A stretch of DNA of 64,000 nt from Armigeres subalbatus (taxonomy: Eukaryota > Arthropoda > Insecta > Diptera > Culicidae). The stretch lies in assembly GCF_024139115.2 (NCBI RefSeq), contig NC_085140.1, positions 314,839,259 to 314,903,258 of the forward strand. The letters are read 5' to 3'. Shown here piece by piece: positions 35,801 through 47,800 of this stretch. Positions within the stretch are counted from its first letter, which is position 1; the number at the start of each line of letters is the position of its first letter. The notes under the pieces are model-generated. The model was not told the DNA's origin, made no database searches, and worked only from the letters and a program-made list of their open reading frames with translations. The position numbers and the translations under genes are program-made.

Positions 35801-38800
35801 ACTTTTCATGCTATTGAAGGTATGTTAAGTAATTCAAAATATAAATAAAACTCGATATGTAATCCAGTATTTAAATTCCTACGTCTGCTACATGGCAGAG
35901 GAGTAAAGTTCTAATAAGTTTTTACAAGTGTTAATCGATCTAACTCAAACTGATAGCATTTCATTTTGAATCAAAATAGTGAATGACGATTTGATGTAAA
36001 TGCTTAACTAAAAATATCGAAGTATATTCCTGAACATGCCCAATTCATTTTAAAGCAGAGTGTGAAATTTGGCATAAAAGGGGAAATTTTCGCAGGGGAT
36101 AATGCTCAAGACTTTTAAATCCATCTATTTACTATCTATTTACGTATTTCGGCCTGAACTGTGAGGCCGTCTTCAGTGTCTCGTACTTAACTCGACTTTG
36201 AGTCGAGTCAAGTACGATACACTGAAGACGGCCGCACAGTTGAGGTCGAAATATGTATCTGTAAAGATAACAGAACGTAGTGGAATTAAATGGAAAGTAC
36301 TAAACTTGTCTTAGACAGTTGAAGACATTCCACTGAAAGAGCTTAAATAATCTTTCTATTTAAATGTAGTTAACAACATTCCATCATTTTCCTATCTTAA
36401 TTGTGGACAATAATATACAAAAAGTATTAACAGTAAATATACTATTCTATTTAGAAATTTAATAGACTTTTGTCTCGAATGATACTTCATCGTCATCATT
36501 ATCGTATTTTCGCTCTTAAAGCTGGTTGGATTTGTCTGAAGGTCTTAATGATGATGGTTATTTTTGTATATCCGTCCACATAACGTTTATGATCAACATC
36601 AACAAGCACGGGGACTATTCACATCCCATGTCACTGTAACAAATTCGGATCATCTCAAAGCAAATAAAATACATATTTTCATCGCTATTCATCTCTTTCT
36701 GAGATAAAAAAAACAGATTAATCTACCTAGCGGCGATGATACCAGACAACACCTCACCTTTGTCGAGCTGAGTCGATCGGTATATAACACTATGGATCTC
36801 CGGGCCTCCTATCAAAATCAAAAGATCTTTTTTGGAGTAATCCTATAGCCTTTCGGTACAACTTTGTTGTACGAGAAAGGCAAAAATGGAAACATTTATA
36901 CTATTTGGAGTATCCCAAAGATCGGTATTGTATTGATCACATGATCACAATTTTCCATTTTTGTTATGACCGGCTACAAAGCAAGACCATGCTGAGGGTG
37001 GCTGGGTTCGATTCCCGGTGCCGGTCTAGACAATTTCCGGATTGAAAACTGTCTCGACTTCCCCGGGCATAAAAGCATCATCTTGTTAGCCTCATGATAT
37101 ACGAATGCAGAAATTGTAACTTGGCGTATAAACCTCGCAGTTAATAACTGTGGAAGTGCTTAATGAGCACTAAGCGGCGAAGCGGAAATGTCCCAGTGGG
37201 GGATGTAATGCCAATGAAGAAGAAGAAGATGAAGAAGTACTAACACTTCGAATGAATTTCTGATCTAATAGTCTAATAATATGAGTTGATTAAGGTGATT
37301 ATAGAATAAAGCCAGAAATCGGCCATTTTGTAAACCACGTGTTTTTCCAATATTTTTTTCAAGAGCACTAGATGAAAGAACCATAATGCGTGTGGGGTTG
37401 AAATAATGGAAGATCGTTTGCTAAGTTATGCTGAACAATCATAATTTGAGTTTCGGCACTGTACGAAAACTATTACGCCAGATTTGAGCTTTTGGAAATG
37501 TATGTAGATAAACGGGTGGTGAATTTGAAATTCACCACGGGCTTCATTCTATAATCACCTTAAACGCTTAGTGATTATAATGTGACGCTGCATATAATAG
37601 CAGCAGCATTCGGTGCTTGATTTGATACGGTGCTTTGCAATTTTTTTTTATTGTTCTCATTTATAGAGACTTTCCGCCCGAAACTGGCTTCTAAACAGAA
37701 CTCTATGTTGAAATAAAGCAAAGAAGATACACATTCTTATTTGTTTCCATATGCATGCGCACAAAATAAACAAACAAGTGGCATAAATAAAGAAAGCAAA
37801 CACACCACTCCTCCAATCATGTCCACATGACTGAAGGAGTGGAGTACACGCTCGCTTTCCAAGTTGACTCAGCTTCACGCCAACGATACAACGCAATAGC
37901 CGTATCATTTCTAGCTTATATTTTTCCACTCCGCGCCACGTGTATCGATCAATCGGAAGGAAGCCAATATCCACAAGGAAAGGGCAAAGAAACTGCGTAG
38001 AATTCACTCCGCTCAAATCGAGTTTCACATTCAGGTCCGCGTAGCTTCGGTGAGTCCCACTAGCAGCGACCACATTGACCATCACACCGGTCCTACTATG
38101 TATGTTTTCTAATTTCACGACCAGCTCAACAGCACCTCCGTATATGTTTTTGTTTACGTGTTTACGAGAGTTTCAAATGTTTTCAAACCGAATTCGTCGA
38201 GCCGATGAAATTTTTAACTATAGTCAAAATTTACAACATAAACACGCGAGTCAAGTTGTGACGAAACTTGATGCGACAACTCCGCGTCAATAGATCAAAG
38301 TGACAAAACCGAATCTTTCCCATCCGATGATAGAGCGTGACTATCACCAGAAGCATATCTGCAGCAGCAGCAGCCGTGCGGTCGCCGTCGTCACAGCATG
38401 CCTTGAGCATTTTTGCAAAGAAAAACAGGGAAAAAACAGTTGTTTGTCAGGCGCAGTGTAGGTGGAGAATGAGCGTGAAATAAACTGAACAGGGCTGGAA
38501 GGTTGTCTATTTTTTCGCTTTATTCAAACCAAATTCAAATCCAGCTTTCACGTTTGCAATAATGGTGGCGGCTATACGCACATAAATCTGACAGTGCTAA
38601 TCGTTTCTGACGCAAACCTGTTCACTTGCATTCATATAACGGATGAGGGTGGGGCATTATACCCTAGCTTAGCAAAGACTGCTTTAATGTTTTATTTGTA
38701 ACGATTTTCATAAGTATTGTTGCCACCTGCTACAGTTGAATAATTTACTTTAAAAATAAACAGTTATACAATGGAGATTTCTACTTGAAGAACTTTTCAA

Positions 38801-41800
38801 GTAGAAAACGAAATACGTATCTGTTTGAAACATAAAAATTAATTAGTGGAAGTAAAGAGAAGAATAATAGTCTTTTAACCGTGGTAATATTTCTTTACCG
38901 GAAAACTCATGAGGCAAACACCTTTTGGCTGTCAGCTCTTAGGAAACAACGCACCACACGTCGACGAACCAGAATTTTGGTATGGAGCGTGCATGGAGAC
39001 GCATAGTACATTGTAAGTTAGTTTCAGGAGTTTTGCCTCGCCGAAATGTTAGATACCTATAATTCATCAAAATGTGTAAGGCTCCCCCAGACCTAAGCCA
39101 TTTCATCGCTCCAACGGCGACAATACGGTAAAAATGAGAGAATACTCAAAAGGCATCGTCGAAAGGGGGAGGGGGCTTTGGCTGCAACCGTTTTGAGGCC
39201 TCTTTCCCTATTGATAATATCCACAGCTGAAAAAGTGTTGATGTTCTGTTGCCGGAAAACTCAAAACGCCTTTACTGGCAGCTTAACCCTTTCAGGGCGA
39301 CTTTTTTTTACGCAGATTTAACGTACAGATTTGTGTTTTTCCGCTCGATCCTGCCAAAACTAGTATATAAAGAACCAAAAAGGTGTTGAAATATTTTTTT
39401 CCGGATGTCCTAAGCCATCCAAACTGTTCTGGAGTACATATCTTCGAATTCATCAGAAAATATCTCTAGAAAATCGATGTGATCATAAGACATGAAATTA
39501 TCGAGTTTTGAATGAAAGTAACCTTTTTCACGATCTCCAAAACGGCCTGAACGATGTATCCGTTCATTGCTAAACATTCCAGCAGGTCCATTGAGCCGAT
39601 AGAATTTCACTTATTATGTTTACTAGCTACTACATACCTTTAAGGTTCTCCGAAATACCCGGGAGTTCAGGAGATGCAATCCCGTAACACGGTAGATCAC
39701 TTTGACGTAGTGTGTTGCGGTGTAAGATCTACCAAACAGAGCCCTAGCCTAATCCATTTTTCTAGCTAGGGCAATAAGTTGTGGTAATTAAGGATTCATC
39801 ATATTTAGTCCTCGCTACCAACAGCAGTCTCAGAAATAAAACATAATTAATGTTCCTTCCTTGCAGACAGTTGAAAGACTCGAATTCCTCTTGTTTGAGG
39901 CTAAACTGTATGCAGCGGAAACATATTTTCAAGCAATTAGTTAAAAACCTCGGTACCCGGTCCTAGGCTGAACTGACTGCTGGAAAAATCGAGTTAGGGG
40001 TTTGAATACGTACTAACTCTTCATGAACTGGTGAAAATGGTAGTGAGAGGAACACACGGAAGTTCTTATTACTGAACAAATTCTCTTGCTTGAAATGGTC
40101 TTGTAGACAGAGCTAAATCCCAGGTTTTCATTGTTTACTGGTGATATTCTAGAAGCAAGACAAGGATGTGGCTAGGGCTCCGATGCATGGCCAAAAACAG
40201 TATCACTGTTCTGTTTTCTCAAGAAAGGATTGATTTCTTATTGATAAGGGGCGCGCCTTCAATGGGATTGCTCTCTATGAAGGGTCTAAATAGCGGGACC
40301 TTGTCATGATGGTCTTGAGAAAACAAAACAACAACTGTATCGAAACCGATACTGCATTGCTTCTCAATAGCACTGGAGTAATTCGACATGCACTTAAACA
40401 CTAAGGATACGGGTAATGCTACAATAGATCTAATAATTGGTCGCAGTGGCACACCCGAACAGGAAAAAAAAAAAAAAAGGAGATGCAATCTACTCGATCA
40501 ACCAAGTCCTGAACGATATATCCGCCCTAGCAGCACAATTTGGACCGATTTGGTTGATGCAAATCAAATGTGGTGACCAAATTCAGTTGCATATAGGTTA
40601 CAGAAACTTGTATATCACATATGTGTGTTGCTCGAGCGTGCATCGCTAAACATCCCGGTAGGTCCAATTAGCCGATAGAATTTCACTTATTATGCTTACT
40701 AGCTACTACAGGCCTTTCTGGTCCTCCAAAACGTTCTGGAGTCCAAAACATGTGGTCTACCCGATCAACCAAGTCCTGAACGATGTATCCGCTTAGCGCT
40801 AAACATCACAGCAAGTTCATTGAGCTTATACGATTTGATTCATTATTTTCACATGCTACAATAGGCTCTCTGTTATTCGATGTTCTTCGACTCTATATCG
40901 GGTCGTGAAAGCAAATGATGCCATACTAAAATTATTTTCTCGATTACGTTGATGGTTCTTTCGAACAAATTACCAAAGAATTTCTATTCCACATCTCTAT
41001 ATATGCTTGAGTCAATGTCCTTTCATTAGCGACCCATAGAGGATCGGCTGTATTATAGACCCTCTTTGGATCTCGGATCATGTGATCTATATATCCAATG
41101 AACCAACTTTGTAGGTTCGTTGAGTTGATATGACTTCAATCATTATTCATATAAGCTAGTACAGACCATTCATGTTCATCAAAATGTCCTGGAAACCGTA
41201 TCGATTGAACTCCTTGATCATCCAAAACCGTGTACGCAGAAAAAATCGCAGGTAAACCTCAATGACTCAAGATTGTTTTGAAGCACCTTGGAGATTGCAC
41301 CTCATTCTTCTTATTGGCATTACATCCCCACACTGGGACAGAGACGCCTCGCAGCTTAGTGTTCATTAAGCACTTCCACAGTTATTAACTGTGAAGTTTC
41401 TAAGCCAGGTTACCATTTTTGTATTCGTATATCACGAGCCTAACATGATGTGACTTTTATGCCCAGCGAAGTCGAGACGATTTACAATCCGAAAATTGCC
41501 TAGACCGGCACCGGGAATCTAACCCAGCCACCCTCAGCATGGTCTTGCTTTGTAGCCGCGCGTCTTACCACACGGCTAAGGAGGGGCCCATGTTCATAGA
41601 AATTAGAATCATATGCTTATTACACCGGATTGGGTAAATACCGATGTTGATGATGATGATGTGGAAGATACTATAAAATAAACTCAAGAATATTTTGGAG
41701 TACCTTGAGCATCCCCCATTCAAGAATATTGGATTTGCATCATGCGCATATGCTTATTGAACCGAAATGGGGGAGTGCTTGTACTGACGTTGTGGACATT

Positions 41801-44800
41801 GCTACCCTGAGTACCTTGAGCATCTCGTATTCAAGAAAATATGTTTTTCATAATGAGTATATGCTTATTGAATCAGATTGGGTAAATACCGACGATGAGG
41901 ACAATGCAAAAGCCTTGATTGATCTGATAGATATCGTGGGCTGAACTCCAGAACGTTTTGGAGTTCCTTGAGCATCTCGTGTTCCTGAAAATTAATCACA
42001 GGCATAACGTTCAGGATGACTCAACTTGTCTGAATATTTAGAAATATCAAACAATGTAATTTAGGATTCACACATGCCAGATTTATTTGCATGCTCTCAG
42101 AAGCGAAATCTTCCCAAGGTTTCAGATATCTGGGTCTTCAGGGTCTTCAGTATAGTCAAACTCGAGCCCTGATATTTTTCCTGCAAAGCCAACATCCTGG
42201 AAAACTTGGATTCTGAAGAAAGTGGGGACCTATCTATCTCTCTTCTGTGATTTTACACAGCCAATCTAAAACGCTGGGCATATATGACCCATCCGTCCTG
42301 AAAGGGTTAAGGAACAACATACCACGCATCGGCGAATAAGTATTCTGATATTGCGTAGAGGTGTGTAGTACATTAAATTATTATTTTTGCCATTTTTACC
42401 AAACCTACATCATTCAAGTAAACATGTTAAATATGATTGTTAAACATGAGAGAATACTCAAAAGGCGTTTGGCCCCGGGCGTTATGGGACTACTTCCTCT
42501 ATCTTAGCAATCAGTTTCACATTGTGTATTTATAGAAAGAAAAATTATTGTTAAGAACCTCACAGCTGACTAGCTCAAATATACTTTACCCCATAGACTC
42601 AAAACAATTTTCCACAAAAGCTGGGAGAACTCTTGTGACCGCAAACTTTGAAGCATGAAGCATTAATAAGGCAGAAGACACTAAAAATTCTTGCAACCTA
42701 GGCCTGACTTCCCAAGCAACAAACTTTTTTTAACCATCTCATTAACTTGGCTCAGTCGTGTGTTACACTTTGCGGACACGCATATCTTAAATATCATATC
42801 TTACAGTTGATATCATGGAACCTAGCCCAATAGGTACAGTGATCTAAGCAATCGATGGAAGCGGGGTGTGGGGAAAGTAAAACTGACAGCTAGCGAATTT
42901 GTTGGCTAGCAAGTTTGAGGACGGTATTTTCCACCTTTCCGGTTTCCATGGGGTTGCTAGGAATGCCTAATGCAATCGTATAAGGTCACTCCTAACAGAA
43001 TCCAAGTTTCAAAGTGCTCGCGTTTTCGGGGGCACACCACTGGATACGGAAGCAGCGCACAACGGTTAGTTTTATTTTTCACGCCTGCTGCGACGCAGCC
43101 AAGCTGAATCAACAAAAATGACAGTTGTCCGCCGCCTCCGTGTCGAGTGGTGTGCCCCCGAAAACGCGAGCACTTTGAAACTTGGATTCTGTCAGGAGTG
43201 ACCTTAAGGGCGCATGATTTGCTAGATTTTTCATCAAAACATACCCACTGGCTAACGCTCTCAACATGGCGGTTTGGCTTGTTTGGCAAATTAAATTTCC
43301 TCCTTTCAGAAATTTTGGTTGACATCATCAAAAATGTGAACATATGTATTTGAGATAAACTCCCAAGAATCTTGACCGACGAATCAGATCAAGCATAGTA
43401 CCAAAGCTGTCTAAGACAAGTGTGCTACTTGTTCTCCATTTGATCAATATTCTTAGTAAGAGTTCCCAGAAGTTTTTAAACAAACATTGTAAAGTGTCAG
43501 ACAGACCTGAGAACCAGCCCTCATCATCAAGCTTTGATAAAACGGAGCGTTCTCGCTTAATTTCCATTGAAGATTATGATTTTTCCACACAGCTTATATT
43601 TACAAGTTATTACAGAGATGATAAGGGATGGACCCTTTTATTTCTCTTTGAATTAAATCCTTGCTATAGACATATTAGATGGTTGTTTAAAATACACAAA
43701 TCGTTTACAAAGATTATGAAAATCGGCGAGCCTAAGTGTCTGTCTTATGGCTAGACCAGTGCGCCAATCTACTCTGAATGGATGGCGTTGATCAACATTA
43801 TCCCTCAAACAATTCCAAAGAGTGTCTGTAAGTGTGTGTTTCATAAATTTCTAATAAACAATTTGAACATCCTTTTTAAGATGACTTAGATAGCATCGAA
43901 ACTAAATCGAACAATAATTAGTATTTTTTTTCTAAATTTGGCCGATACAAATATTTTTAAAACAATTATGTCTCCACTCCTCCTCGGATTTATTCGGACG
44001 TTCGTGATGTCAGAGAAGGCTTAACAGTCGATTAGAGCGTGGTCGATTTTGTTTTCCGTTTCATGGCTAGATGATCTCCATGTGGCTTTGTGGATATTCT
44101 TGCTGGGGAAAAACTGCATTCCGCAGGAGGCTGTAAAGTTTACACTGTATGCACCGCTGGCCGTTGTCATTCGATTTGATGTACAGACTATTCGGTCCGA
44201 CCACCGGTCTGTACATTTTCTCCCTGCCTACCTTTGTGTTCATGTCATCGATAACGATTTTGACGTCCCGATGCCCATCCATCGCATGTTTGCCCCAGAT
44301 TTGCATAGGACGCTTCTTCTTCGTCATCAGGTCACCCTTCGTGTGGGCAGTGCACGTTGATGATACTATAGTTGAAGCAACCACTTTTTATCATCAGCTT
44401 GCATCCTTGCGCTAGTTGGCTACCACCAAATCATGCGTTGGCGCATCTTGCCCAGCACTATGACGCCGATTCCCAGCTCGTTGGTGGTGCAATAGCTTTG
44501 GTACAAGGTAGCCGCTCGATGCCCGCTTTTTCACACTTTTTGCCCTCTTTAGCAAATCTCCTGCAGCGCCTCAACGTCGAAGTTGCGGGGATGTAATTTA
44601 TCGTAGATTACCCTGTCGCAACCTGCGAAACCCGGCGACTTGCATTTTCATGTTCCAAGCTTCCGATCGTGATCCTTTATTCGTCGCTTAGGTCGTTGCC
44701 GATTGTATCGAGTCGTATTATCTCTTATGTCGTTCGTGATTATTGGTTTTACAGGCGGCTTATTAGGCCTGCGCAAACAACCTGTCTCCTCGGAGGGCTA

Positions 44801-47800
44801 TCCTTTCAGGTCTGTTTGAGGTCCCACCCAACACCAGGACTTGGCTAGTGCGCTTTAGGCTTTGGCGTAGCATTCTTGCGGATGCATGCACCTTTCAAAA
44901 AAAAATTAACAGAGCCCATTGTCAAACTCCACATATCCTAGGGAAGTTCCACAATCCACAGTGACCTGAGGAAGGATCGTGAAGCCCTTGGGCATAGTCC
45001 CTACTGCCCCCCCCCCCCACATTTATGAATTGGACAATTGTAACTTCGACCTTTTGTATCTTGGACCTTTTGTCCAAATTATCTTTTTGGATTTTCTGAC
45101 TTTCGATCTTACAATCCTACAAAGGGAAAATTCGGGCTTAGAAGGAGTATCCAAAGCACAAGCTACTGTTAGGCCAAGGTTTTTTGGTCCTGGTAGATCA
45201 TAATAGGCATAATGCCGATTAGCTTGGAAGCATATTTCTGCCTTCTTTATGGCTTAGGCTGTTTATTAGTGACGTCTATTATGCCTTACGACGCATATCA
45301 TAAATTCTCTTTCTATAGCATGAATTAGTCCAGAAAATGCGAAGAGTAAATTACTTTCTGCAATATGATGCCATTGAAGAAGGAAAAAAATATTCCGGAC
45401 AAATGCGATTTAAGCTTAGCTTTGCTTGATTGACTGTACACTTCATAGCTGCGAATCGTGATTGGCCGACAAACTACAAATATGTACAGCTCACCAATTG
45501 TATGGCTTTCTTGGAATTAGAAAACTATTTTCACTATACATGCTTTGGAGTTTCAGTATTCACAGTCAATATAGGATTAGGAGAAGAAAATAAGTTCAAC
45601 ACTCATTGCTGCAAGAAACCGAAAATTCCTCTGCATCTCCGTGAGCGTCACAGGAAAGGGATAGTTGGTTAGATGAGAAGGTAAACCAAAGGAAGTCGCC
45701 TTGTTAAGCGACTAAATAATTATTATGTTCGAAGTTATGTTGAAGTAATATACTCATCCGCACGAAGCCGAACCAAACACTTCTTTAATCACGTGATCTT
45801 TCTGCGTCCAATATAAAAGACGAGCAAACACGCACTAAGGTTTTACTTTCTCTACGGTGCGCGCTTGATCAAACTGATCGCACTTCTACCTGCATAAACA
45901 ACATGTAATACATATGCACGACCCAACCACTTAAAAAATAACTTCACTATTCCGCGACGAGAAAAAAAATCTATTCCGGACAAATGTGAATGAAGATGGA
46001 ACAAGTAATCATTCACGTTTTGCATGATGCCAATAGAGGAACAAATCAACTTGACTAAACGATTGGTTCGTGCAATTGATACATTCGGGCCAGTCATATT
46101 GGTCCACTCGGACAAATGGTCTTTTCGGTCTATTAGAGCGAATGGAATTTGACCGTTTGTCATTAGTGTTAGAACCTATAGGGCCTACGTTGAAGATCTC
46201 CATCCTGGGCGGCTGTTTGCTTCAGCCAAGACCTGGGCCTAGGTCAGATTTCTATCAACTGCTTTTATTGATGTAGGAACATTTTTCAAATAGGTGTAAC
46301 TGTATTTGACCTTGAAATTTTAAACAACTCATACTCTCTTTATTCAGCACATTTCGTACAACTGACATTACTACCAAACAGATCGTTATTTATTCCTTCT
46401 GTTTGCTACTGTAGCATTAAATGGCCAAGATAGTTCGAATTAAAACCACAATCGCCATTTCAAAAATCAAGTTGAGAATCAATTACACCCATTTGAAAAA
46501 AAGTACCTTGATTTGTTATTGAGGCTTCGTCGCCAGTCCAGTGCTTGCTTGGATATTTCGTCACGAGATACAGTTGTGACGTCACCAGGACCCAATTATA
46601 AAAAGTAGACATCGGTAGATACATACAGCTTCTTCGTGATCTCTGCTGATACACACCAAGTTCACTGGCGTATAACAACACACTTGTTCACGTTTGAGTT
46701 GAGTATTAGAAATGTGGTGCGATGACTTTTCGGATTGGATCTACAGGATCTCCTAGTCTCCTAGACTTTGCAGAGGTTATTCATGTTAAACCTTCAAATA
46801 TTTGATACTGTTGACGTTGATGATTAGACTCATCGAAGATGAAGGTCGTCTATCTTCCTCTGCATATCAGAGAACCGTACCGGAAAGTGAAAGCGGAGAT
46901 AGAATTCAATTTCTGGAGTGGGAAATTACCCAGATGATGTCAGACAAAGCTCCGTTATGCAAAACTCTGCAATAAAAGGCTCGTTGCGCTTCAAGAACGC
47001 CGAAACTTTCTTGTGTCTTTGAGCGCCTCGTAGAATTTTGTGGTTCAGACGATCGAACGCTTTTTTGTAGTCAATGAATACCAAATAGAGGCTCTTGGAA
47101 TTCGTTAACTTGCTCCAGATTGAAACGGAGCATGACAATATGGTCCAAACATGAACTTCCGGGCGGAATCCTGCCTGCGGCCGTCGGAGAGTAGTGTCTA
47201 TTTTCTCCTGTAACCGATTTAAGATACCTTGGCACAGAACTGTGAAACAATGCACAATAAGATGATGCTTCACCAATTGTCACACTCAGTCAGATCCATT
47301 TTTGTAAAATTTATTTAGTTTCCTTTCACTTCAAATTATTGAAGACTTTGAGAACGGCTCCCTAGTCACCTTATCTGGATTTCAACTGGATTAGATATTA
47401 AACAAAATGAAGTATACACAATGCAAACAGCTGTCATATTACCGGCATCACTGCTCAACAAATTTCTCACACTACACTCTCCTCTGAAAATCGCGACCAC
47501 TGAGAAGAGCGTTGCACATATAAGCAGTTTATTGAACAAACGGAACCAGCGCCACAAACAGCAACAACATCAATCATTCTCGACACAGACGGCACAAGAC
47601 ACGTACGGTTAAATGCCATTTTTCGCTACTCATTTATTACCCCAGTGCAGGTGCCAGATGATTTCTATTCATCACTTTCATCACGTCTGACATTGAACGA
47701 CCCGTTGTAACTAATCACTGGATGATAATCACCTCAAGGCCACACTAGCAGATTTCTACACTTCTCAGTGCGATATGGTTTCGTTATTGATGCCACCTCG

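Noticed and set aside
36141..36257. microRNA precursor
   Set aside because: Arms are too long and nearly perfect, and part of the arm recurs nearby; better explained as a repeat hairpin.
37657..38118. 153-codon minus-strand frame as a host exon
   Set aside because: No recognisable family, no supported splice pair and low-complexity C-terminus; kept only as unassigned.
45800..45960. Solo LTR suggested by TATAAAAGACGAGC
   Set aside because: No TG...CA ends, no target duplication and no second LTR could be found.
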